The translations under genes and the position numbers were made by a program. Shown piece after piece: positions 1-7,669 of a stretch of DNA of 64,000 bases. Numbering within the stretch: the stretch's first letter is position 1; every line of letters begins with the position of its first letter. The DNA comes from CAVTWH01 sp963850915 (GTDB lineage: Bacteria; Actinomycetota; Actinomycetes; Mycobacteriales; Micromonosporaceae): the NCBI GenBank assembly GCA_963850915.1, contig CAWKND010000010.1, positions 186,001 to 250,000 on the forward strand, read 5' to 3'. Below the pieces are notes generated by a model. That model had not been told where the DNA came from. It was given only the letters and a program-made list of their open reading frames with translations, and did not search any database.

Positions 1-564
1 CTGACCGCCAGCCGGTTGGCCGGCTCGCTGCTGGGCATCGTGGCTGTCCTGGTCGCCGTCTCCGGCCGGCTGGGCGACCTCGGCGCGCTCGGACTCGCCG
101 CGCTCCCGGCGCTGGCCGGTGTCGGGGTCGCCTGGCAGCAGGCGGTCAACGGGCGGGTACGTGAGGCGGCCGGCAGCCCGCTCGCCGCGGCGGCGGTGAA
201 CTTCGCCGTGGGTACCAGCGCACTGGTCCTGGTCTTCGCCGTTGATCTGTTGATCCGCGGGCTGCCGAGCGGGGCGCTGCCGCACCGGCCGGTGCTCTAC
301 CTCGGCGGCCCGATCGGGGTGGTGTTCATCGCCATCTCGGCCGCCGTCGTGCGCGACACCGGGGTGCTGCTGCTGGGCCTGGCCATGGTCGCCGGCCAGC
401 TCGCCGGCGCGCTCGCCATCGACCTGCTCACCCCCGGCGGGGTACGCCCGGACGTGGCGACCTGGCTGGGCGTGGCGCTCACCCTCGGGGCAGTGCTGCT
501 GGCCGGGGTACCCACCAAAAAGCGCGAGCCTCGCGCGGCCGAGCCGGTGCCGCCTACCATCTGA
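1..564 (+). CDS. YdcZ/DUF606-type DMT transporter, 5' end outside window
   Basis: The reading frame is open from the first base and ends at TGA 562-564, so only the C-terminal ~187 residues are seen. The fragment is almost entirely hydrophobic, with about five membrane segments, and carries the internal-repeat signature of the DMT_YdcZ family (QQAVNGRVREAAGSPLAAA, then VNFAVGTSALV). Full family members have about 300 residues made of two such repeats. They are inner-membrane proteins of the drug/metabolite transporter superfamily with mostly unknown substrates. The sugar kinase starts 2 nt downstream, so the two may be coupled. Substrate cannot be inferred. Confidence 0.85.
   Translation: MTASRLAGSLLGIVAVLVAVSGRLGDLGALGLAALPALAGVGVAWQQAVNGRVREAAGSPLAAAAVNFAVGTSALVLVFAVDLLIRGLPSGALPHRPVLYLGGPIGVVFIAISAAVVRDTGVLLLGLAMVAGQLAGALAIDLLTPGGVRPDVATWLGVALTLGAVLLAGVPTKKREPRAAEPVPPTI
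555..560 (+). promoter_or_regulatory. Possible -10 (TACCAT) for leaderless pfkB-family gene
   Basis: TACCAT ends 6 nt before the ATG at 567, the geometry of a leaderless actinobacterial promoter. It overlaps the end of the upstream gene and has no good -35, so cotranscription with the transporter is an equally likely reading. Confidence 0.35.
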
Positions 565-566
565 AG

Positions 567-1484
567 ATGATCGTCGTGGCCGGCGAAAACGTGGTCGACC
601 TGATTTCCGCCCCTGCAGGTGCCCTCGGACCAGGCAGCGACCTGCTGCGCCCGGCGCTGGGCGGCGGGCCGGCCAACATCGCTGTCGCCACCGCCCGGCT
701 GGACGCCCCGGTGGCGATGGTCGCCCGGCTGGGTGCCGACGCGTTCGCCGACGCGTTCGTCGCCCGCTTCGCCGAGGCCGGCGTGGCCACCAAGTACCTG
801 GTCCGCAGCGCCGACCCGTCGGCCCTGGCACTCGCCTCGATCAGCCCGGACGGCTCGGCCCACTTCGACTTCTGGCTGCGCGGCGCGGCCGACTTCGGCT
901 GGCTCCCCGGTGAACTGCCCGAACTGCCGATCGGGGACACCCTGCACGTCGGTTCGCTCGCGGCGTTCCTGCCGCCCGGGGCGGACGCGCTGCTCGACTG
1001 GGCGGCGGAGCACCGGCGGCGCGGCGTGGTCACCTGCGACCCCAACCTGCGCCCCGAGTCGCTGCCCTATCTGGATCGGCTGCCGACCCTGCTGAGCTGC
1101 GCGCACGTGGTCAAGGTGAGCGAGGACGACCTGCTGCTCGCGTACCCGGACGAGGAGCCCGAGCACGTCTGCCGGCGCTGGCTGGCCACCGGCCGCGAGC
1201 TGGTCATTCTCACCCGGGGCGGGCGCGGGCTGACCGGCTTCGCGGTCGGCCAGGAGGTGAGCGCGGCACCGCCGCTGGTCACGGTGGTGGACACCATCGG
1301 CGCCGGGGACACCACGATGGGCGCCCTGCTCACCCTGATCAGCCGGATCGGTCTGGTGGGGGTACTCGCGGAGCTGGCCGAGTCACTGCACTTCGCGGCG
1401 ACAGCCGGCGCGCTGGCGTGTACCCGCCCCGGCGCCGACCCGCCGACCGCCGACGAACTGGCGGCGGCGCTGCTGGTGGCGTGA
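567..1484 (+). CDS. PfkB-family carbohydrate kinase (fructokinase-like)
   Basis: A 305-residue cytoplasmic sugar kinase of the ribokinase/PfkB family, transferring phosphate from ATP to a sugar hydroxyl. The N-terminus (IVVAGENVVDLISAP) is the usual first beta strand. A GGGPANIAVATARL stretch near residue 35 forms the substrate lid region, and the C-terminal signature DTIGAGDTTMGALL around residue 245 holds the catalytic aspartate and anion hole. Length is normal. The start at 567 follows the transporter stop by 2 nt and no Shine-Dalgarno is visible. A sugar transporter-kinase pairing is tempting, but the YdcZ family is not a known sugar carrier. Fructose is the likeliest substrate; specificity is inferred only. 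Confidence 0.88.
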   Translation: MIVVAGENVVDLISAPAGALGPGSDLLRPALGGGPANIAVATARLDAPVAMVARLGADAFADAFVARFAEAGVATKYLVRSADPSALALASISPDGSAHFDFWLRGAADFGWLPGELPELPIGDTLHVGSLAAFLPPGADALLDWAAEHRRRGVVTCDPNLRPESLPYLDRLPTLLSCAHVVKVSEDDLLLAYPDEEPEHVCRRWLATGRELVILTRGGRGLTGFAVGQEVSAAPPLVTVVDTIGAGDTTMGALLTLISRIGLVGVLAELAESLHFAATAGALACTRPGADPPTADELAAALLVA

Positions 1485-1524
1485 GGCGGGCCTTGCGGGC
1501 ACTGGGGTCAGGTGCGCCGGTGGG

Positions 1525-2049
1525 TCAGGTGCGCTGGCGGGAGCGGTAGGCCCTGGTCTTGTTGCGGTTGCCGCAGACGCTCATCGAGCACCACTGCTTG
1601 GAGGAGTTCTTCGACTGGTCGTAGAAGACCCACTGGCAGCTGTCCTCCCGACAGAGCTTCAGCCGCGACCAGGTACCGTCGCCGGCCGCGAGTACGACCG
1701 CCGCGAGTACCTCGCCGAGTACCCGCCGGGCACCCTGCTCAGCCGAGTCCAGCCGTACCCCCGTCGCCCCGAACCGGGCGCGGAGCTGGATCTGCCCGGC
1801 CAGCTCATCGAGGAGTTCGGTGTCCGTGCTCACCTGGTCGTGGTGGGCCTGGGCGGCGGCGCGCAGCGCGTCCCGGAGCGCCCGTGCCTGCTCCAGCCCG
1901 GCCGCGTCGAGGCCCGCATCGGAGTGTTCGTGCTTGCGCAGCCAGGAGCCGTACTTGGCCAGCGTGCCGAGATCGTCGGAGCCGCTCTCCACGTCGACCG
2001 AGTTGAGGAAGGACTCGACCAGCGCCAGCGCCGGTGGCATCTCACCCAT
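1525..2049 (-). CDS. CGNR zinc-finger (ABATE-domain) putative regulator
   Basis: A 174-residue protein with an all-helical N-terminal stress-associated (ABATE, DUF1470) region followed by a C-terminal CGNR zinc finger: CREDSCQWVFYD, then WCSMSVCGNRNK. The CX4C and CX3CGNR cysteines are intact, and the basic tail after the finger fits DNA binding. The family is widespread in actinomycetes and is taken to be transcriptional, but targets are unknown. The ATG at 2049 is preceded by a purine-rich GGGGGTGGG. It is transcribed divergently from the small gene at 2186 and convergently with the sugar kinase. Confidence 0.85.
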   Translation of the reverse strand: MGEMPPALALVESFLNSVDVESGSDDLGTLAKYGSWLRKHEHSDAGLDAAGLEQARALRDALRAAAQAHHDQVSTDTELLDELAGQIQLRARFGATGVRLDSAEQGARRVLGEVLAAVVLAAGDGTWSRLKLCREDSCQWVFYDQSKNSSKQWCSMSVCGNRNKTRAYRSRQRT

Positions 2050-2108
2050 CGCCCACCCCCTCGTTTCCGTCCCCGCTCGACCGCGTGCGCCAACACCGGC
2101 TAACCGAG

Positions 2109-2137
2109 TTGACTGGTGCGCGTCACGGTACTAGCTT
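2109..2137 (+). promoter_or_regulatory. Sigma-70-type promoter TTGACT-17-TAGCTT
   Basis: TTGACT at 2109-2114 and TAGCTT at 2132-2137 are separated by 17 bp, close to the housekeeping consensus in a region otherwise poor in A+T. Transcription would begin near 2144 and read the small gene at 2186. Confidence 0.65.
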
Positions 2138-2185
2138 AAGTGAGTAACCAGCAATAGAGCTTTGGTAGTGTCGAAGGAGTCGACC

Positions 2186-2401
2186 ATGAGTTACCCGGTA
2201 TTCCAGTACGCGCTGCTCCGCCAGAAGGAACGGGACCTGGAGCTCGAACTGCAGCGGGAGCGGCTGGCGGCCACGGTGAGTCGCATGCGGCCGCCACTGC
2301 GACATCAACTGGGCGCGGCGCTGGTACGCCTCGGCGCCCGGTTCGCTGACAGCGAGCCCCCGCAGTTGACCCGACGCCAGACGCCCTGCCACACCGCATA
2401 G
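2186..2401 (+). CDS. Small charged protein of unknown function (71 aa)
   Basis: I do not recognise this protein. It starts at ATG 2186 behind AAGGAG (2174-2179) and a good promoter at 2109-2137, and it is followed by a perfect hairpin at 2408-2446, so it looks like a self-contained transcription unit. The first half (YPVFQYALLRQKERDLELEL) is predicted amphipathic helix or short coiled coil rich in Glu, Gln and Arg. The second half is basic with a GAALVRLGARF segment. No signal peptide, cysteine motif or membrane helix is present. Similar short QKERDLELELQRERL-type proteins occur in actinomycetes, to my recollection, without assigned function. Confidence 0.6.
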   Translation: MSYPVFQYALLRQKERDLELELQRERLAATVSRMRPPLRHQLGAALVRLGARFADSEPPQLTRRQTPCHTA

Positions 2402-2407
2402 CCATCC

Positions 2408-2446
2408 GTGAGCACGTAAGAAGGTGCGGCTTTCTTACGTGCTCAC
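2408..2446. terminator. Perfect 15-bp hairpin between convergent genes
   Basis: GTGAGCACGTAAGAA (2408-2422) and its exact complement (2432-2446) enclose a 9-nt loop. It lies 7 nt after the small gene and 19 nt before the end of the convergent reductase gene. It is A+T-richer than its surroundings and has no T tract on either side. The position suits a bidirectional terminator. Confidence 0.7.
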
Positions 2447-2464
2447 GCTCCAGCGCACGGAGCG

Positions 2465-3433
2465 TCAGCCGTCTTCGGACGAGTGGCCGGGGAAGAGGTG
2501 GGCGTCCGGGTCGATGACCACGGCCGCGTTGTTGATCGCGGTGGCCGCCTCGCCGAAGCCGACCGCGATCAGCCGGACCTTTCCGGGGTACTCGCAAATG
2601 TCGCCCGCCGCGAAGATGCGCGGCTGATTGGTGGCCATCATGGTGTCCACCACGATGTGCCGCTTCGCCAGCGTCATCCCCCAGTCGGCGAGCGGGCCGA
2701 GATCCGCGGTGAAGCCGAGCGCGGCGACCACCGTGTCGGCCGCCAGCCGGCGCGGATCGGCGCCCTTCACCACGACCTCGGCGTGGGTGACCCGGGGATC
2801 GCCGTGGATCCCGGTCAACTCGGCGTTCACGATGATCTCCACGCCCAGCGCCTGTACCTTCGCGACGGTACCGGCGTGCGCCCGGAACTTGTCCCGCCGG
2901 TGTACCAGCGTCACCGACGCCGCGACCGGGTGCAGTGACAACGCCCAGTCGAAGGCCGAGTCCCCGCCGCCCACGATCACCACGTGGTGCCCGGCCAGGT
3001 CATCCAGGTGCGGTACGAAGTAGACCAGTCCCGCGCCGCCGAACTGGGCGGCTGACGGCAACGGACGGGCGGTGAAGCTACCCAGTCCGCCGGTGATGAT
3101 CACCGAGCCACAGAGCAGCTCGGTACCGTCGGAGAGGGTGACCAGCGGCTTGCCGTCCACATAGGACAATTGCTGCGCCTGCACGCCGAGGTGGTACGCC
3201 GGGTCGGCGGCGCCGGCCTGTTCGACCAGATTCTTCACCAGGTCCCGGCCCCGGATGGCAGGGAAGCCGGCGACGTCGAAGATCATCTTTTCCGGGTACA
3301 TCGCGGTCACCTGGCCGCCCGGTTCGGGCAGCGCGTCGATGACCGCCGTGGACAGGCCACGGAAACCCGCGTAGTAAGCGGCGAAGAGGCCGGTGGGGCC
3401 GGCCCCGATGATCGCCACGTCGACCTGGCGCAA
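2465..3433 (-). CDS. Ferredoxin--NADP(+) reductase, thioredoxin-reductase-like type
   Basis: A 322-residue FAD- and NAD(P)-binding oxidoreductase. VDVAIIGAGPTGLFAAYYAG is the FAD Rossmann motif and VVIVGGGDSAFDWAL near residue 160 the NAD(P) site, followed by AAGDICEYPGKVRLIAVGFGEAA for FAD closure. The thioredoxin-reductase CXXC pair is absent, and the order and length match the Bacillus YumC-type ferredoxin-NADP reductase. The start is TTG at 3433 (no ATG or GTG fits before an upstream stop), with GGTGAG upstream. It is last in the leftward nitrate-assimilation series, so supplying reduced ferredoxin or recycling NADPH for nitrate/nitrite reduction is a reasonable inference. Confidence 0.86.
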   Translation of the reverse strand: MRQVDVAIIGAGPTGLFAAYYAGFRGLSTAVIDALPEPGGQVTAMYPEKMIFDVAGFPAIRGRDLVKNLVEQAGAADPAYHLGVQAQQLSYVDGKPLVTLSDGTELLCGSVIITGGLGSFTARPLPSAAQFGGAGLVYFVPHLDDLAGHHVVIVGGGDSAFDWALSLHPVAASVTLVHRRDKFRAHAGTVAKVQALGVEIIVNAELTGIHGDPRVTHAEVVVKGADPRRLAADTVVAALGFTADLGPLADWGMTLAKRHIVVDTMMATNQPRIFAAGDICEYPGKVRLIAVGFGEAATAINNAAVVIDPDAHLFPGHSSEDG

Positions 3434-3548
3434 ATCAACTCACCGCCGTCACAGCGACCGCCGTCGTTTGGCGGTCAGGTGATGCCACAGTACGGGCGGC
3501 GCCCGGTCCGGACAACGACCGCTCGACCGGTACCCGAGTCAGTCCGGC

Positions 3549-3612
3549 CGCAGCTCACTCGACCCGCAGCTCACTCGACCCGCTGCTCACTCGACCCGCC
3601 GCTCACTCGACC
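3549..3612. repeat. Four tandem 16-bp repeats at the 3' end of the regulator gene
   Basis: Units 3549-3564 and 3565-3580 are identical (CGCAGCTCACTCGACC); 3581-3596 and 3597-3612 differ at one or two bases. The last unit contains the TGA and final Val-Glu codons of the leftward regulator gene, so the array looks like tandem duplication of the gene's terminal bases into the downstream spacer. Confidence 0.9.
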
Positions 3613-4700
3613 CGCAGGCGGTAGCCGCGCTTCACCACGGTCTGTACCAGCTCGGCGGTACCCAGTGCCGAGCGCAGCCGGGTGACCGCCATCTCGACCG
3701 CGTGCTCGTCGGCGCCCCTGGGCAGGGTGGCCAGCAGTTCGCCGCGGCTGAGTACCCGCCCGCCGCCGGCCGCCAGTGCCCGCAGTACCGCCATCGGCGC
3801 GCTGGCCAGCGGGCGCAGCCGCCCGTCCACGAGTACCGCGTGCCCGCGCAGGGCGATCTGCCGCCCGGCGACCTGGAGCGTGACACTGCGCCCGGGCAGC
3901 TCCTCGACGACGGTACGGGCGAGTGCGCCGAGCCGGGAACGGACCGGCATGACCACCGGGACTCCCTTGTCCCGCAGGGGCCCTGCGGTGACCGGACCGA
4001 CGCAGGCCGCCACCACGTCGGCGCGCAGGGCGTCCAGTACGGCATCCGTGTCCGCCCCAGCCGCGGCCAGCAGCGCGTGCACGGCGGGTGCGGAGGTGAA
4101 GGTGACCGCGTCGAGTTGCCGGGCGACCAACAGCTCCACCAGGCGGCGTACCGGCGCTGTTTCGGCGGGGGGTGCCCAGCGGTACACGGAAGCCTCGACG
4201 ACCTCGGCCCCGGCCCGGCGCAGCGCGGCGATGAACTCGTGCTGGTCGTCGCCGTGCAGCTGGACCACGATCCGGTCGCCGGCCACCCCGCGCTCCAGCA
4301 GGTGGGCGAGTACCTCGGCGCAGCTCTCCGACTCCGGCGACCACTGGTCGGCCAGGCCGGCCGCGCGCATCGCGCCGCGCGCCTTGGGGCCGCGGGCGAT
4401 CAGGTAGGCGCCGGCCAGCGCCGCGCGCAGCGGCTCGGCCAGCCCCCAGCCCTCGGCCGCCTCCAACCAACCCCGGAACCCGATGGCGGTGTTGGCGACC
4501 ACGATGGTGGGTGGCTGCGCGACCAGTTCACCGGTACGCGCCCGCAGTTCGGTGTCGTCGGCGATCGGGATGATCCGCAGTACCGGTGCCACCAACACCT
4601 TCGCGCCCCGGCGCTGGAGCAGGACGGCGAGTTCGTCGCGCCGCCGGTCGGCGGTGACCGCGACGGTGAAGCCGGCCAGCGGTTGATCCCCGGCGGCCAC
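3603..4700 (-). CDS. nnaR: HemD-like / winged-helix regulator of nitrate assimilation (NnaR type)
   Basis: A 365-residue two-domain protein. Residues ~5-260 resemble uroporphyrinogen-III synthase (FTVAVTADRRRDELAVLL, later VTFTSAPAVHALLAAAG). Residues ~275-365 form an OmpR-type winged helix ending in MAVTRLRSALGTAELVQTV and KRGYRLRVE. This fusion is known in actinobacteria as NnaR (M. tuberculosis Rv0260c, S. coelicolor), a transcriptional activator of nitrate/nitrite genes acting with GlnR. Its position directly behind nirD supports that role over tetrapyrrole synthesis, although siroheme for NirB shares the same precursor. The GTG start at 4700 has GAGGA just upstream. A bona fide HemD activity is not excluded. 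Confidence 0.82.
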   Translation of the reverse strand: MAAGDQPLAGFTVAVTADRRRDELAVLLQRRGAKVLVAPVLRIIPIADDTELRARTGELVAQPPTIVVANTAIGFRGWLEAAEGWGLAEPLRAALAGAYLIARGPKARGAMRAAGLADQWSPESESCAEVLAHLLERGVAGDRIVVQLHGDDQHEFIAALRRAGAEVVEASVYRWAPPAETAPVRRLVELLVARQLDAVTFTSAPAVHALLAAAGADTDAVLDALRADVVAACVGPVTAGPLRDKGVPVVMPVRSRLGALARTVVEELPGRSVTLQVAGRQIALRGHAVLVDGRLRPLASAPMAVLRALAAGGGRVLSRGELLATLPRGADEHAVEMAVTRLRSALGTAELVQTVVKRGYRLRVE

Positions 4701-4841
4701 TCTGTCCTCGGCCGCGTCTGTCCTCGGCTGCGCTGTCCTCGGCTTCGGCAGCCGGCGGGCTGCCCGGGACCGGCTCTCCGGAACAGGATGGCGGCCGGTC
4801 GGCCGGTGGACCGTTGTTAGCCACAGACTTCATTCCCGGCC

Positions 4842-5180
4842 TCACTCCCGCCGGCCCACTTCGACGACACCGGACCGGCAGCGTACCGGAAAGGTGCGTA
4901 CCCGTACCCCCGGCTGATCCAGGCACTCCCCGGTACGCAGGTCGAACGCCTGCTTGTGCATGGGTGAGCTGACCGTCGGTGCGCCGGCCCGGGAGCCGAC
5001 GATGCCCCGGGACAGCACGCTGGCACCCGAGCACGGATCCAGGTTGTCCAGGGCGTACAGGGTGCCGTCGTGGGTACGGAAGATGGCCACCGGTACCCCG
5101 TCGATCAGCGCCGCCACCCCGCGCTCGGGCTGCAACCGTTCGTACGCGCAGATCTGCGTCCAGCCGCCCGCCCCGGTCAT
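4842..5180 (-). CDS. nirD: Nitrite reductase [NAD(P)H] small subunit NirD
   Basis: A 112-residue Rieske-fold protein, the small subunit of cytoplasmic assimilatory NADH-nitrite reductase. The fold is recognisable (LYALDNLDPCSGASVLSRGI, then SSPMHKQAFDLRTGECLD), but the two cluster-binding motifs CXH and CXXH are incomplete: the first reads C-S-G and the second S-P-M-H. That is usual for NirD, which keeps the fold but not the iron-sulfur cluster. Its ATG overlaps the nirB stop (ATGA, 5177-5180), so translation is coupled to nirB. Confidence 0.93.
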   Translation of the reverse strand: MTGAGGWTQICAYERLQPERGVAALIDGVPVAIFRTHDGTLYALDNLDPCSGASVLSRGIVGSRAGAPTVSSPMHKQAFDLRTGECLDQPGVRVRTFPVRCRSGVVEVGRRE

Positions 5181-7669
5181 CGGGGCATCCCGAGGAGTAC
5201 CGGCTCGCGGCGGCCGTCGGTACTCCGGGCCGGGCCGGCCGGGACCGGCTGGCCGCGCTCAGTCTCGAAGGTGACCGTCGGGTCCGGGGTACCCGGGGCG
5301 TTGACGAAGGAGACGAAGCGCCCCATCCGCTCCGGGTCCTCGATGGTCGCCCGCCACTCGTCGGCGTATCCGTCCACGTGCCGCGCCATCGCCGCGTCGA
5401 GATCGGCGCAGATGCCCAGCGAGTCGTCCACGATCACCGCTCGGAGATGGTCGAGCCCGCCGTCCATCGTCTCGATCCAGCCGGCGGTGCGCTGGAGCCG
5501 GTCTGCCGTGCGGATGTAGTACATGAGGAATCGGTCGATGGTCCGTACCAACGCCTCCGTGCTCAGGTCCGTGGCGAACAGCTCGGCGTGCCGGGGCTTG
5601 AAGCCGCCGTTGCCGCCCAGGTAGAGGTTCCAGCCGTTGTCGGTGGCGATGATGCCGAAGTCCTTGCCTCTCGCCTCGGCACACTCGCGGGCACAACCGG
5701 AGACCGCCGACTTGAGTTTGTGTGGCGAACGCAGCCCCCGGTAGCGCAGCTCCAGCGCGATGGCCAGCCCGACCGAATCCTGTACGCCGTACCGGCACCA
5801 GGTCGAGCCGACGCAGGATTTGACGGTACGCAAGGCTTTCCCGTACGCGTGCCCGGACTCGAAGCCGGCGTCCACCAGCCGACGCCAGATCAGTGGCAGC
5901 TGCTCGACCCTGGCCCCCAACAGGTCGATGCGCTGTCCCCCGGTGATCTTCGTGTACAGGCCGAAGTCGCGGGCCACCTCGCCGATCACGATCAGCTTCT
6001 CGGGAGTGATCTCGCCGCCCGGAATCCGGGGTACCACCGAGTAGGTGCCGTTGCGCTGGATGTTGGCCAGGAAGTGGTCGTTGGTGTCCTGCAGCGCGGC
6101 CTGTTCGCCATCGAGGATGTAGCCGCCGGTACCAGCAAGGGCAGAGGGACCGGCCAGGATCGAGGCCACCACGGGCTTGCAGATGTCGCAACCGCGCCCC
6201 GTCCCGACTTCGGCGATCAGCTCGGAGAAGGTACGGATGCCGCGCACCTGGATGATGTCGAACAGATCGCGCCGGCTGTAGGCGAAGTGCTCGCACAGGT
6301 TTCCGGAGGTGGCCACCCCGGCCTCGCCGAGCAGCTGTTTGAGCAGGGGTACACAGGAGCCGCAGGTGGTACCGGCCCGGGTGCACTGCTTCACCGCCGC
6401 CACGTCGGCGCAGCCCTGCTCGCGGATTGCGGCGACGATCGTGCCCTTGGTGACCGCGTTGCAGGAGCACACCTGCGCGCTGTCCGGCAGCCCGCCGGTC
6501 GAGCCGGTCGCACCGGCCGGTGCCAGCAGCGACAACGGTGGCCCGGGCAGCGGCCCACCGAGGCAGGCGCGCAGTACCGGATAGGCGCTGGCGTCGCCGA
6601 CGAGTACCCCGCCGAGCAGGGTTCGGGCGTCGTCGGAGAGCACCAGCTTGGCGTAGACGCGGGTGGCCGGGTCGACGAAGGTCACGTCGAGCGGGCCACT
6701 GGTCTCACCGAACGAGGCGACGTCCACCCCGAGCAGTTTGAGCTTGGTGGAGGTGTCGGCGCCGGGGAAGTCGGTGACTGTGCCGGTGAGCCGGTCGGCG
6801 ACCAGGTCGGCCATCGCGTACCCGGGGGCCACCAGGCCGTACACCCGGCCGTCCAGCGCCGCGCACTCGCCGACCGCCCAGACGGCCGGATCGCTTGTCC
6901 GGCAGGCACTGTCGACGGCCACCCCACCACGCGGGCCGAGCTGCATGCCGGCCGCCCGAGCCAGTTCGTCGCGCGGGCGGATACCGGCGGCGAAGACCAC
7001 CACGTCGGTCTGGATCACCCCGCCGTCCTCGAAGACCACCTGGCGTACCGAGCTGTCCCCGGTGACCCGGGACGCCGCCCGGCCGGTGTGCACGGTCAGC
7101 CCGAGGTCTTCGATGTGCCGCTTCAGCATGGCGCCGCCCGCCTCGTCCACCTGCAACGGCATCAGCCGTGGTGCGAACTCGACCACGTGCGTCGTCAAAC
7201 CGAGGCGCCGCAACGCATTCGCCGCTTCCAGGCCGAGCAGCCCGCCGCCGATGACCACGCCGGTACGCTTGCCGGCCGAGTAGTCGGTGAGCGCGGTGAG
7301 GTCTTCGATGGTGCGGTAGACGAAGCAGCCGGCCAGCTCCTTTCCGGGTACCGGCGGCACGAACGGGTACGACCCGGTGGCGAGTACCAGCTGGTCGTAC
7401 TCCAGCGCCCCGTCAACCGTGGAAACCTTGCGCGCGGCCAGGTCCAGTGCCAGCGCCTGCTGCCCCAGCCGGATCTCCGCGCCGTCGGGTTCGGGCAGCG
7501 TCAGGTCCTCGCCGTCGAACCAGGAGGTCAGCCGGACCCGGTCGTACGCCGGTCGGGGCTCCTCGGCGAGTACCGTGACCCGCCACTCGCCGCCGGAGTC
7601 CCTGGTACGCAACGACTCCACCAGCCGGTGGCCGACCATGCCGTACCCGACAACCACAAGCCGCTTCAT
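5177..7669 (-). CDS. nirB: Nitrite reductase [NAD(P)H] large subunit NirB
   Basis: An 830-residue siroheme enzyme reducing nitrite to ammonium. Domains in order: FAD and NAD(P)H-binding flavoprotein (VVVGYGMVGHRLVESL; VVIGGGLLGLEAANALRRLG), two BFD-like [2Fe-2S] segments around residues 410-540 (CSCNAVTKGT...CTRAGTTCGSC; GRGCDICKPVV), ferredoxin-like half-domains, and the siroheme/[4Fe-4S] site with KSCVGSTWCRYG and SGCARECAEA supplying the four cysteines. The start at 7669 is chosen over an upstream in-frame GTG because GAGGAGG sits 7 nt before the ATG and the ATG overlaps the preceding stop (ATGA 7666-7669). It forms one coupled unit with the genes on both sides. Confidence 0.95.
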   Translation of the reverse strand: MKRLVVVGYGMVGHRLVESLRTRDSGGEWRVTVLAEEPRPAYDRVRLTSWFDGEDLTLPEPDGAEIRLGQQALALDLAARKVSTVDGALEYDQLVLATGSYPFVPPVPGKELAGCFVYRTIEDLTALTDYSAGKRTGVVIGGGLLGLEAANALRRLGLTTHVVEFAPRLMPLQVDEAGGAMLKRHIEDLGLTVHTGRAASRVTGDSSVRQVVFEDGGVIQTDVVVFAAGIRPRDELARAAGMQLGPRGGVAVDSACRTSDPAVWAVGECAALDGRVYGLVAPGYAMADLVADRLTGTVTDFPGADTSTKLKLLGVDVASFGETSGPLDVTFVDPATRVYAKLVLSDDARTLLGGVLVGDASAYPVLRACLGGPLPGPPLSLLAPAGATGSTGGLPDSAQVCSCNAVTKGTIVAAIREQGCADVAAVKQCTRAGTTCGSCVPLLKQLLGEAGVATSGNLCEHFAYSRRDLFDIIQVRGIRTFSELIAEVGTGRGCDICKPVVASILAGPSALAGTGGYILDGEQAALQDTNDHFLANIQRNGTYSVVPRIPGGEITPEKLIVIGEVARDFGLYTKITGGQRIDLLGARVEQLPLIWRRLVDAGFESGHAYGKALRTVKSCVGSTWCRYGVQDSVGLAIALELRYRGLRSPHKLKSAVSGCARECAEARGKDFGIIATDNGWNLYLGGNGGFKPRHAELFATDLSTEALVRTIDRFLMYYIRTADRLQRTAGWIETMDGGLDHLRAVIVDDSLGICADLDAAMARHVDGYADEWRATIEDPERMGRFVSFVNAPGTPDPTVTFETERGQPVPAGPARSTDGRREPVLLGMPR

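Noticed and set aside
4842..5180. NirD seemed to have lost its Rieske cluster ligands
   Set aside because: Loss of these ligands is normal in NirD, so it is not an anomaly.
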